From: Gammaproteobacteria bacterium
GTDB lineage: Bacteria > Pseudomonadota > Gammaproteobacteria > J113
NCBI GenBank assembly: GCA_003694425.1
Contig: RFJX01000136.1
Coordinates: 1 to 13,575 of the forward strand
Length of the DNA stretch: 13,575 bases
Reading direction: 5' to 3'
Shown one piece after another: positions 1 through 7,331 of the stretch (the stretch's first letter is position 1; the number at the start of each line of letters is the position of its first letter). The notes under the pieces were generated by a model. That model had not been told where the DNA came from. It saw only the letters and a program-made list of their open reading frames with translations, and did not search any database. Both the position numbers and the translations under genes were made by a program.

Positions 1-2
1 AT

Positions 3-230
3 CTCGATGCCTTCGTCGCAACCGGCTATCCGGTGCTGCTCGGCGCCAGCCGCAAGCGATTCATGGGGAGCATCTGCCGCGAATCCGAGCCCGCGGCCCT
101 GCTGGGGGCGACCTGCGCCACCACCGTCCTCGGGGTACAGGCCGGGGTCCGGATCTTCCGGGTCCACGACGTCCGTCCCAACCGCCAGGCGGCGGAGCTG
201 GCCTTCGCGCTCTGCCGGCCGCCGGGCTAG
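3..230 (+). CDS. folP: Dihydropteroate synthase, C-terminal part (5' end outside window)
   Basis: This is the last 75 codons of a dihydropteroate synthase, the cytoplasmic folate enzyme that condenses 6-hydroxymethyl-7,8-dihydropterin diphosphate with p-aminobenzoate. Two family motifs are visible: GASRKRF, the SRK loop that contacts the substrates, and the closing strand RIFRVHDV. The frame enters the window open and ends in TAG at 228-230, so the true start lies upstream. The stretch GATCATTVLGVQAG between the motifs resembles the type of DHPS common in proteobacteria. Only 22 bases separate its stop from the stop of the convergent folE2, another folate gene. The family call is firm; whether this is the only folP copy cannot be told. 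Confidence 0.9.
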   Translation, partial: LDAFVATGYPVLLGASRKRFMGSICRESEPAALLGATCATTVLGVQAGVRIFRVHDVRPNRQAAELAFALCRPPG

Positions 231-252
231 CGCCGTACTGTCCGCAGGGGGA

Positions 253-1068
253 TCAGGCCGGTCGGCGCTTGTCCTTCTGCACCAGGGCGTAGGCAGAATG
301 GTTGTGGATGGACTCGAAGTTCTCCGATTCCACCTTGTAGCTCAGGATCCGCTGGTCCTCGTTCAGCTGCACCGCCACGTCGCGCACCATGTCCTCGACG
401 AACTTGGGATGGTCGTAGGCGTATTCGGTGACGTACTTTTCGTCCGGACGCTTGAGCAGGCCGTAGAGCTGGCAGGAGGCGACGTTCTCGACCATCTCGA
501 TCAGCTCCTCCACCCAGATGAAGTCCCGGACCAGTGCCTCCACGGTGACATGGGAACGCTGGTTGTGGGCGCCGTAATCGGAGATGTTCTTGGAGCAGGG
601 GCACAGGGTGGTCACCGGCACCACCACCTTGACCCAGACCTCGGTATGCCGGTCCCGCAGCTGGCCGATGAAGCTCACTTCATAGTCGATCAGGCTCCTG
701 ACGCCGGTAACCGGCGCCGCCTTGGAGACGAAGAACGGGAAGGTCATCTCGACCCGGCTGGCCTCGGCGTCCAGGACCTCTGCCGTCTCGTGGATCATCC
801 GCTTGAAGGAATCGACCGTGATCTCGTACTCGTGGCGATTGAGGATCTCCACGAAACGGGACATGTGCGTCCCCTTGAAGTTGTGCGGCAGGCTGACATA
901 CATGTTGAGGGTGGCCACCGTGTGCTGGTCCCGGCCACTGCGGTCCCGCACCACCACGGGGTGGCGAATGGCCTTGATGCCGACCTGATCGATGGGGATG
1001 TTGCGCGTGTCCTCGGAGTTCTGGACGTCCGGGATCGCGCTGGATGTGAGCTCTGCCTGTTCGTTCAT
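253..1068 (-). CDS. folE2: GTP cyclohydrolase FolE2 (type IB)
   Basis: FolE2 converts GTP to 7,8-dihydroneopterin triphosphate, the entry step of folate biosynthesis. It is the type IB enzyme, which does not strictly need zinc, unlike FolE (IA). The chosen start at 1068 gives 271 residues. Visible hallmarks are the metal/active-site segment [19 protein letters not shown] (Cys156, Cys158, His168), IPIDQVGIK near residue 25, and [15 protein letters not shown] with Glu216. An in-frame ATG at 1134 would add 22 residues, but it sits almost on the predicted transcription start, and those residues do not look like family sequence. ATG 1068 is preceded by a weak AGG eight bases upstream. The gene follows ispA with 107 bases between them and has its own predicted promoter. 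In other bacteria folE2 is often under Zur; no recognisable Zur box is seen here, only a different palindrome. Confidence 0.95.
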   Translation of the reverse strand: MNEQAELTSSAIPDVQNSEDTRNIPIDQVGIKAIRHPVVVRDRSGRDQHTVATLNMYVSLPHNFKGTHMSRFVEILNRHEYEITVDSFKRMIHETAEVLDAEASRVEMTFPFFVSKAAPVTGVRSLIDYEVSFIGQLRDRHTEVWVKVVVPVTTLCPCSKNISDYGAHNQRSHVTVEALVRDFIWVEELIEMVENVASCQLYGLLKRPDEKYVTEYAYDHPKFVEDMVRDVAVQLNEDQRILSYKVESENFESIHNHSAYALVQKDKRRPA

Positions 1069-1136
1069 GGGGGTGACCTGCCTGCCTCCGTATATTCCGC
1101 TGCAGGGCCCGCTCCCGGCGGTCCCCGTCTCCAATA

Positions 1137-1153
1137 CCTAGTATTCTACTAGG
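1137..1153. promoter_or_regulatory. Palindrome over the folE2 -10 box (candidate operator)
   Basis: CCTAGTATTCTACTAGG is a perfect inverted repeat of 7-bp arms around a 3-base centre. It covers the predicted folE2 -10 box, the usual position for a repressor site. It does not match the gammaproteobacterial Zur consensus, and its spacing is shorter than that of IscR sites, so the cognate regulator is unknown. A chance palindrome or a short RNA hairpin are alternatives. Confidence 0.45.
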
Positions 1154-1171
1154 GAATGACTCCACTCTCCA
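1143..1171 (-). promoter_or_regulatory. Predicted folE2 promoter
   Basis: On the minus strand a -10 box TAGAAT (1148-1143, five of six consensus bases) is preceded, with a 17-bp spacer, by TGGAGA (1171-1166, four of six). The predicted start of transcription is near 1136, giving a leader of about 68 bases before the ATG at 1068. The -35 lies just past the ispA stop codon, so folE2 could be transcribed both from here and by read-through. This rests on sequence matching only. Confidence 0.45.
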
Positions 1172-1175
1172 TGGC

Positions 1176-2066
1176 TCATTTTTCCCGCTGGATGATGTAG
1201 CGGGCCAGCCAGCGCAGGGTCTCCGCCCCCGCTCCCAGCGGCTCCAGGCTCTCGATCGCCTTCCGGTAGAGCCGGTCACAGGTCTCGCGTGCCCCTTCCA
1301 GCCCCAGCAGGGAGGTGTAGGTGGGCTTGTTGGCGGCCATGTCCGACCCCTGAGGCTTGCCGATCACCGCGGTATCCCCTTCGACGTCGAGGATGTCGTC
1401 ACGGACCTGGAAGGCCAGCCCCACGCACTTGGCATACTGGTCGAGCTGCTCCATGAGATCCTCTCCGGCCTCCGGGGAGGCCAGGGCACCCAGGCGAACG
1501 CTTGCGCGGATCAGCGCCCCGGTCTTGTGGATATGCATGTTCTCCAGCTCCGCCAGGCTGAGGTCGCGGCCGACGGCATCCAGGTCCAGGGCCTGGCCGC
1601 CGACCATGCCGCGCGACCCGGAGGCGTCGGCCAGGTGCTCCACCATCGCCAGCCGCTGCGCGGCACCGACACCGGGCAGCTCCCCGTGGGCGAGACTCCG
1701 GAAGGCCAGGGCCTGGAGGGCATCGCCGGCGAGGATTGCGGTCGCCTCGTCAAAGGCGCGGTGGCAGGTGGGGCGACCGCGGCGCAGGTCGTCGTCGTCC
1801 ATCGCCGGCAGGTCGTCGTGGATCAGGGAGTAGGCGTGGATCAGCTCGACCGCGCAGGCCGGTGGATTCAGGATGTGACGCGGCACCCCGAGGGCCTCCC
1901 CGGTGGCATAGGTGAGTATCGGCCGGATCCGCTTGCCGTCGCCCAGGACGGCGTAGCGCATGGCCTCGTGGAGGCGGCGGGGCTGTACCGTGGCCGGGGG
2001 CAGCAGATGGTCGAGGGCGCGCTCGACCGCCGCGCGATAGTCGCGCACCTGTTCTTCGTGATTCAC
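1176..2066 (-). CDS. ispA: Farnesyl diphosphate synthase (geranyltranstransferase)
   Basis: IspA elongates dimethylallyl and geranyl diphosphate with isopentenyl diphosphate to make farnesyl diphosphate, precursor of quinone side chains and undecaprenyl carrier. The 296-residue protein has the usual length. It carries both aspartate-rich motifs of trans-prenyltransferases: the first, DDLPAMDDDD, at 84-93 and the second, DDILD, at 223-227, with GDGKRIRP at 42-49 for diphosphate binding. The long first motif with two extra residues between the aspartates is typical of bacterial short-chain synthases. The start is GTG (2064-2066), four bases after the xseB stop, with an AGGA eight bases upstream inside the end of xseB, so translation of the two is probably coupled. 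In many gammaproteobacteria dxs follows ispA; here folE2 follows directly. Confidence 0.95.
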   Translation of the reverse strand: MNHEEQVRDYRAAVERALDHLLPPATVQPRRLHEAMRYAVLGDGKRIRPILTYATGEALGVPRHILNPPACAVELIHAYSLIHDDLPAMDDDDLRRGRPTCHRAFDEATAILAGDALQALAFRSLAHGELPGVGAAQRLAMVEHLADASGSRGMVGGQALDLDAVGRDLSLAELENMHIHKTGALIRASVRLGALASPEAGEDLMEQLDQYAKCVGLAFQVRDDILDVEGDTAVIGKPQGSDMAANKPTYTSLLGLEGARETCDRLYRKAIESLEPLGAGAETLRWLARYIIQREK

Positions 2067-2070
2067 CGGG

Positions 2071-2337
2071 TCAGTCCTCTCGTGCGGAATCGTCCGGCTC
2101 GAACTCCTCGATGGCGGCCTCGCCTCCCTCTTCCCGCTCCATCAGGATCCGGACCTGCTGCTCGGCCTCCTCCAGGGCCTTCTGGCAGCGGCGGGTCAGG
2201 GCGATGCCGCGTTCGAAGCGGCGCAGCGATTCCTCGAGGCTGAGTTCGCCCTGTTCCAGTCCCTCGACCACCTCTTCCAGCTCCGCCAGCGCCTCTTCGA
2301 AATCGAATCCGCCGTCCTGTTTCTGTTCCGCCACCAT
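2071..2337 (-). CDS. xseB: Exodeoxyribonuclease VII small subunit
   Basis: XseB is the small subunit of exonuclease VII, which degrades single-stranded DNA to oligonucleotides; several copies bind each XseA. The 88-residue protein shows the family core: [28 protein letters not shown], then [22 protein letters not shown]. These are two long helices able to pair, and the tail is acidic. The ATG at 2337 is chosen because AGGGGGG lies five bases upstream (2349-2343) and because the in-frame start at 2445 would add 36 residues unlike the family. It heads the xseB-ispA pair. Confidence 0.93.
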   Translation of the reverse strand: MVAEQKQDGGFDFEEALAELEEVVEGLEQGELSLEESLRRFERGIALTRRCQKALEEAEQQVRILMEREEGGEAAIEEFEPDDSARED

Positions 2338-2361
2338 CCGCACCCCCCTGTTCCGCCGCGT

Positions 2362-2390
2362 ACCGTAGCGCAGCCTCCGGTGGCGGTCAA
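2362..2390 (-). promoter_or_regulatory. Predicted xseB-ispA promoter
   Basis: On the minus strand TTGACC (2390-2385, five of six -35 bases) is followed after 17 bp by TACGGT (2367-2362, three of six -10 bases). This would give a leader of about 18 bases before the xseB ATG. The weak -10 makes it a tentative call. It stands back to back with the parE promoter. Confidence 0.35.
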
Positions 2391-2429
2391 ACCTGGATGG
2401 CGTCCACCCAACATCTGGGGGTCTGGATC

Positions 2430-2458
2430 CCGACAGACCGACCATGTTGGGGTATAAT
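2430..2458 (+). promoter_or_regulatory. Predicted parE promoter
   Basis: A perfect -10 box TATAAT (2453-2458) is preceded by CCGACA (2430-2435, four of six -35 bases) with a 17-bp spacer. Transcription would start near 2465, about 21 bases before the parE ATG at 2486. This placement also argues against the in-frame ATG at 2444, which lies upstream of the -10. Confidence 0.65.
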
Positions 2459-2485
2459 CCGTCAACCCTTCAGCAGCACCGGACG

Positions 2486-4375
2486 ATGAGCGCAGACTAC
2501 CAGGCAGCCGACATCGAGGTCCTCACCGGGCTCGACCCGGTCCGCAAGCGGCCCGGCATGTACACCGACACCAGCCGGCCCAATCACCTGGTCCAGGAGG
2601 TCGTTGACAACAGTGTCGACGAGGCGATAGCCGGCTTCGCCCGCCGCATCGATGTCACCCTGAACCGGGACGGCTCGATCACGGTGCGGGACGACGGCCG
2701 CGGCATGCCGGTGGATCTGCACCCGGAAGAGGGGGTCTCCGGCGTCGAGGTGATCCTCACCCGGCTGCACGCCGGCGGGAAGTTCTCGCGCAAGAACTAC
2801 CGCTTCTCCGGGGGTCTGCACGGGGTCGGGGTCTCCGTGGTCAACGCCCTCTCCGAGTCGCTGGAGGTCTGGATCCGCCGCGACGGCAGGGAGCACCACA
2901 TCGCCTTCGCCCATGGCGAGAAGGCCTCGGAGCTGGCGGTCGTCGGATCGGTGGGACAGCGAAACACCGGTACGACAATCCGCTTCCGCCCCGATCCCCG
3001 CTATTTCGACACGGTCCGCATCTCGCTCCCCAGGCTGCGCCACCTGCTGCGGGCCAAGGCGGTGCTCTGTCCCGGCCTGCTGGTCACCCTCACGGTCGAA
3101 GAGAGCGGAGAGGAGGAGCAGTGGTGCTACGAAGATGGTCTGGAGAGCTACCTGAGCGAGGCCATGGGGGAGGCCGAGGTGGTGCCGGAACGCCCCTTCC
3201 TCGGCACCATGGAGGGGCGCGAAGAGGCGGTCCAGTGGGCGGTCCAGTGGCGGCTCGATGAAGGGGAGATCGTCGCCGAGAGCTACGTCAACCTGGTGCC
3301 CACGCCACAGGGCGGGACCCATGTCAACGGCCTGCGTCTGGGCCTGCTGGAGGCGCTGCGGGAATTCTGCGAGTTCCGCAATCTCCTGCCCAGAGGGGTG
3401 AAACTCGGGGCCGAGGATGTCTGGGAGCGGTGTGCCCACGTCCTGTCGGTGAAGCTCGCCGAGCCCCAGTTCTCGGGACAGACCAAGGAGCGCCTCTCCT
3501 CCCGCGAGTGTGCCGCCTTCGTCTCCGGCGTGGTGCGCGACGCCTTCAGTCTCTGGCTCAACCAGCACGTCGAACAGGGCGAACGCATCGCCGAACTGGC
3601 GATCAGCCGCGCCCAGTCGCGCCTGAAGGCGGCCCGCAAGGTGGTGCGCAAGAAGGTCACCGGTGGACCGCCATTGCCCGGCAAGCTGACCGACTGCACC
3701 CTCCAGGACCCGGAGCGCACCGAGCTCTTCCTGGTAGAGGGTGACTCCGCCGGAGGCTCCGCGAAGCAGGCCAGAGACCGCGTCTTCCAGGCCGTGATGC
3801 CCCTGCGCGGCAAGATCCTCAACACCTGGGAGGTGGACCCCTCGCAGGTGCTCGCTTCCCAGGAGGTGCACGACATCGCCGTCGCCCTGGGAGTGGACCC
3901 GGGCTCGGACGACCTGCGCGGCCTGCGTTACGGCAAGGTCTGCATCCTGGCCGATGCCGATTCCGACGGGGCCCACATCGCGACCCTGCTCTGTGCCCTG
4001 TTCCTGCGCCATTTCCGCCCCCTGGTCCGGGCCGGCCATGTCCATGTCGCGATGCCGCCGCTGTACCGCATAGACGCCGGCAAATCGGTCTATTACGCCC
4101 TGGACGAGGCGGAGAAACAGGGGGTGCTGGACCGGATCGCCGCGGAGGGCTATCGGGGCAGGGTCAATGTCCAGCGTTTCAAGGGACTGGGCGAGATGAA
4201 TCCGATGCAACTGCGCGAGACCACCATGGACCCGGCCACCCGGCGGCTGGTCCAGCTCACCCTGGAGGAAGGCGAGGAGGCCGCGGAGTCGGTCCTCGAC
4301 CGCCTGCTGGCGCGCGGCAAGGTGGCCGAACGGCGCGCCTGGCTGGAGGAGCAGGGCAACCTGGCTTCGGTTTGA
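2486..4375 (+). CDS. parE: DNA topoisomerase IV subunit B (ATPase subunit)
   Basis: ParE is the ATP-hydrolysing subunit of topoisomerase IV, which with ParC unlinks daughter chromosomes. From the ATG at 2486 it has 629 residues, close to E. coli ParE (630). The N-terminal GHKL ATPase shows Glu38 and Asn42 in QEVVDNSVDEA, DDGRGMPVD at 69-77 and the nucleotide lid GGLHGVGVSVVNAL from 109. The HPEEGVSGVEVILTRLHAGGKF stretch is of ParE rather than GyrB type. The C-terminal TOPRIM domain has EGDSAGGS starting at Glu418 and the metal-binding DADSD at 490-494. QRFKGLGEMNP lies near the end, and there is no GyrB-type insertion. The upstream in-frame ATG at 2444 is rejected because the promoter overlaps it. 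No strong ribosome site precedes 2486. parC follows 197 bases later. Confidence 0.97.
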   Translation: MSADYQAADIEVLTGLDPVRKRPGMYTDTSRPNHLVQEVVDNSVDEAIAGFARRIDVTLNRDGSITVRDDGRGMPVDLHPEEGVSGVEVILTRLHAGGKFSRKNYRFSGGLHGVGVSVVNALSESLEVWIRRDGREHHIAFAHGEKASELAVVGSVGQRNTGTTIRFRPDPRYFDTVRISLPRLRHLLRAKAVLCPGLLVTLTVEESGEEEQWCYEDGLESYLSEAMGEAEVVPERPFLGTMEGREEAVQWAVQWRLDEGEIVAESYVNLVPTPQGGTHVNGLRLGLLEALREFCEFRNLLPRGVKLGAEDVWERCAHVLSVKLAEPQFSGQTKERLSSRECAAFVSGVVRDAFSLWLNQHVEQGERIAELAISRAQSRLKAARKVVRKKVTGGPPLPGKLTDCTLQDPERTELFLVEGDSAGGSAKQARDRVFQAVMPLRGKILNTWEVDPSQVLASQEVHDIAVALGVDPGSDDLRGLRYGKVCILADADSDGAHIATLLCALFLRHFRPLVRAGHVHVAMPPLYRIDAGKSVYYALDEAEKQGVLDRIAAEGYRGRVNVQRFKGLGEMNPMQLRETTMDPATRRLVQLTLEEGEEAAESVLDRLLARGKVAERRAWLEEQGNLASV

Positions 4376-4394
4376 CTCTTTCGCATGGGTTGCT

Positions 4395-4543
4395 CACCAC
4401 GGAGACACGGAGATCACGGAGTTTTCAGCATTTGCCTACCGCGATTCCCGGGTACTGTCAGGCAGCTATCCGGCTTGCCTGCATGCCTCATGACCATCTC
4501 CCAGCAACCGCTCACGCTCCGTGACCTCCGTGTCTCCGTGGTG
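4395..4543. repeat. Element with 27-nt inverted repeats between parE and parC
   Basis: The left arm (4395-4421) and right arm (4517-4543) are reverse complements at 26 of 27 positions, the mismatch being T against C. Each arm is built of three copies of the heptamer CACGGAG (or its complement CTCCGTG) with one or two bases between. The 95-base interior holds no convincing gene. I saw no target-site duplication in the flanks. The CACGGAGACACGGAG type of sequence is, to my knowledge, a recurrent interspersed repeat in proteobacterial genomes, so this looks like a small non-coding repeat of MITE or REP type. In the parE-parC transcript the arms would fold into a long hairpin and could act on termination or RNA stability. 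Confidence 0.75.
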
Positions 4544-4572
4544 CAGATGGACAATCGAGAACCGGACATGTC

Positions 4573-6839
4573 ATGACACGAGAAATCACTGAAAATGGTT
4601 ACGGGGCCGAGGAGCGGATGCCGCTGGCCCGCTTCACCGAGCGGGCCTATCTCGACTACTCGATGTACGTCATCCTGGATCGGGCCCTGCCCCACATCGG
4701 TGACGGCCTCAAGCCGGTCCAGCGCCGAATCGTCTACGCCATGTCGGAGCTGGGACTCAAGGCCAGTGCCAAGTTCAAGAAGTCGGCCCGCACCGTGGGT
4801 GACGTCATCGGCAAGTTCCACCCGCACGGAGACGCCGCCTGCTACGAGGCGATGGTCCTCATGGCCCAGCCCTTCGCCTATCGCTATCCGTTGATCGACG
4901 GACAGGGCAACTGGGGTACCGCGGACGATCCCAAGTCCTTCGCCGCGATGCGCTACACTGAGTCGCGACTCACCCCCTATGCGAGCTGCTGCTTGCGGAG
5001 CTGGGGCAGGGAACGGTGGAATGGCAACCCAACTTCGACGGCACCCTCGAGGAGCCGAAGGTCCTGCCGGCCCGGCTGCCGAACATCCTGCTCAACGGCA
5101 CCACCGGCATAGCCGTGGGCATGGCCACCGACATCCCGCCGCACAACCTGCGGGAGGTCGCCAGCGCCTGCATCCGCCTGCTGGAGTCGCCGAAGGCCAC
5201 CGTGGAGGAGCTCTGCGAACACGTCCGTGGCCCCGATTTCCCCACCGAGGCGGAGATCATCAGCAGCCGGGAGGAGCTGCTGGCGATCTATCGCACCGGC
5301 AGCGGCTCCCTGCGCGCCCGGGCCCGCTACGAGATGGAGGAGGGCACCATCGTCATCACCGCGTTGCCCTACCAGGTCTCCGGCAGCAAGGTGCTCGAGC
5401 AGATCGCGGCCCAGATGCAGGCGAAGAAGCTGCCCATGCTGGAGGACCTGCGGGATGAATCGGACCACGAGAACCCCACCCGGCTGGTGCTGGTGCCGCG
5501 TTCGCGACGGGTGGACGTGGAGCAACTGATGTCGCATTTGTTCGCCACCACCGATCTGGAACGCAGCTACCGGGTCAATATCAACCTGATCGGTCTGGAC
5601 GGGAGGCCGCAGGTCAAGGACCTCAGGCGCCTGCTCACCGAGTGGCTCCGGTTCCGCACCGAGACCGTCCGGCGGCGGCTGGAGCATCGTCTGGCCCGGG
5701 TCCTGGAACGCCTGCACCAGCTCGACGGCCTGCTGATCGCGTTCCTCAATCTGGACGAGGTGATCCGCATCATCCGTACCGAAGACGAACCCCGTCCGGT
5801 GCTGATGAGCCGGTTCGCCCTGACCGGGGCCCAGGCGGACTATATCCTCGACACCCGCCTGCGCCAGCTGGCCCGGCTGGAGGAGATGAAGCTGCGGGCC
5901 GAACAGGAGAGGTTGCAGGAGGAACGGGCCGAGCTGGAGGGCACGCTCGGCTCACCGCGCCGCCTGAAGGGCCTCATCCGCAGAGAGATCCAGCGCGATG
6001 CCGAGGAATATGGCGATGAACGCCGTTCCCCCCTGGTGGAGCGTGAGGCCGCCCGGCCACTGAGCGAGGCGGAGCTGGTCCCCTCCGATCCGGTCACCGC
6101 CATCCTCTCGGAAAAGGGCTGGATCCGGCTGGCCAAGGGACACGACGTCGACCCGGAGGGGCTGAACTACCGCAGTGGCGACGGGTTCCTGGCCGCCGCC
6201 AGCGGGCGCAGCAACCAGCAGGTGGTCCTGCTGGACTCGACCGGCCGCAGCTATTCTATCCCGGCCCATACCCTGCCCTCGGCTCGGGGTTTCGGAGAGC
6301 CCCTCTCCGGGAGACTCAACCCTCCGGACGGGGCCCTGTTCAGGGCGGTGATGCTGGGGCCGCCGGAACAGCTCTGGCTGCTCGCCTCGGATGCCGGGTA
6401 CGGCTTCATGGCGGCGCTGGAGGACCTCCATGCCAGGAGCCGCTCCGGCAAGGCAGTGCTTTCCCTGCCCGAAAGGGCGGAGGTCCTGCAGCCCGCTCCG
6501 GTATCGGATCCGGCCACGGACGAGGTCGCGGTGCTGAGCAACGAGGGGCGCCTGCTGATCTTCCCGCTCTCCCAGCTGGCACGGCTTCCGCGCGGCAAGG
6601 GACTCAAACTGCTGAACATACCCGCCGCCCGGGCGAGTGCCCGCGAGGAATATCTGATCGGCTGCAAGGTGCTGCCGCAGGGCGCGAGCCTGCGACTGCA
6701 GGCGGGACAGCGCCACATGACCCTCAGGCCGGCCGACCTGGAAGGTTACCGTGGAGAACGGGGCAGACGCGGCGCCCTGCTGCCGCGCGGTCTGCGCAGG
6801 GTCACCAGGATGTGTGTGCTGGTGGAGGAAGGCGACTGA
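4573..6839 (+). CDS. parC: DNA topoisomerase IV subunit A, frameshifted near 4983
   Basis: ParC cuts and rejoins DNA in topoisomerase IV. The first frame (4573 to about 4983) encodes the winged-helix region with catalytic Tyr128 in [10 protein letters not shown]. From about 4983 the frame that stays open to 6839 continues exactly where ParC should, with [57 protein letters not shown] and C-terminal beta-propeller blades such as [23 protein letters not shown]. One base, most simply a G in GC(G)GAG, is missing between the halves; restoring it gives 755 residues (E. coli 752). Read literally, translation stops at 5112. The start at 4573 leaves 19 residues before FTERAY, as in Pseudomonas ParC; ATG 4618 behind GAGGAG is an alternative. 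The position equivalent to E. coli Ser80 is Ala88. The gene is normally essential, so an error in the sequence is likelier than true loss. Confidence 0.93.
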
Positions 6840-6875
6840 GCCACGTCCTCCCGGCCCGGGCCTGCTCCGGGGACA

Positions 6876-7331
6876 TCAGGGGACCAGCAGTTTCTCCAGC
6901 AGGCGCCAGCCTTCACCCTCGATCTGCACGTACCACTTGCCCCTCCGCAGGGGAGCAACCGGCGTCGCGTAGCGCCCGTCCGGGCGCCTCGCCAGCTGCA
7001 GTTGCTGGTCATAGCCGCTGAGGGTCGAGAACATCAGTCTGAGGGGCAATGCGGGCGGCGGTTCGTATCCCTGCGGCGAGCTGATCTCGACCACCAGGGT
7101 ATGGGCAACCGGATCGTAGAAGGGTACCGCGACGAGTCCGAGACGCTTCGCCTCGCGGTCCCGGTCCAGTACCTTGTTGATCGCCAGCCCTTGCTTGTAA
7201 TAATCGTCAACCACCAGCCCGTCGTCAGTGCTCACCGCAAGATAGATGGTGAAGATGCCTCCCACCACCGCCGAAAGGGGGAGGGCGATGATCAGCCAGA
7301 CATAGGGTTCACGGTACCACGGACGGGTCAT
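6876..7331 (-). CDS. ccoH: FixH/CcoH-family cbb3 oxidase assembly protein
   Basis: CcoH (FixH) is a small membrane-anchored protein needed for assembly and stability of cbb3 oxidase. This 151-residue protein has one N-terminal membrane helix (about 11-32, WLIIALPLSAVVGGIFTIYL), then DDGLVVDDYYKQGLAINK, the family signature, and a soluble beta-rich domain ending in RRGKWYVQIEGEGWRL. Its ATG overlaps the ccoG stop by four bases (ATGA), so the two are translationally coupled. It is the last gene of the minus-strand oxidase cluster, 36 bases from the end of parC coming the other way. The gap holds GC-rich self-complementary sequence but no T run. Confidence 0.9.
   Translation of the reverse strand: MTRPWYREPYVWLIIALPLSAVVGGIFTIYLAVSTDDGLVVDDYYKQGLAINKVLDRDREAKRLGLVAVPFYDPVAHTLVVEISSPQGYEPPPALPLRLMFSTLSGYDQQLQLARRPDGRYATPVAPLRRGKWYVQIEGEGWRLLEKLLVP

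Noticed and set aside
7..1152. 381-codon plus-strand frame across folP and folE2
   Set aside because: It runs opposite folE2 and in the wrong frame for folP, both of which are clear.
2462..4210. Long open frame of 582 codons on the minus strand opposite parE
   Set aside because: It is a by-product of high GC and strong codon bias; parE on the plus strand has all family motifs, and the antisense protein resembles nothing.
4385..4576. 63-codon open frame between parE and parC
   Set aside because: It consists mostly of the inverted repeat element, and no ribosome site or protein-like composition is seen.
4973..4983. Programmed ribosomal frameshift in parC
   Set aside because: No X XXY YYZ slippery sequence fits the junction, no stimulatory structure is evident, and ParC is not known to use frameshifting.
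6840..6875. Terminator between parC and ccoH
   Set aside because: The gap has GC-rich self-complementary bases (around GGCCCGGGCC) but no T tract on either strand, so a call would be speculative.
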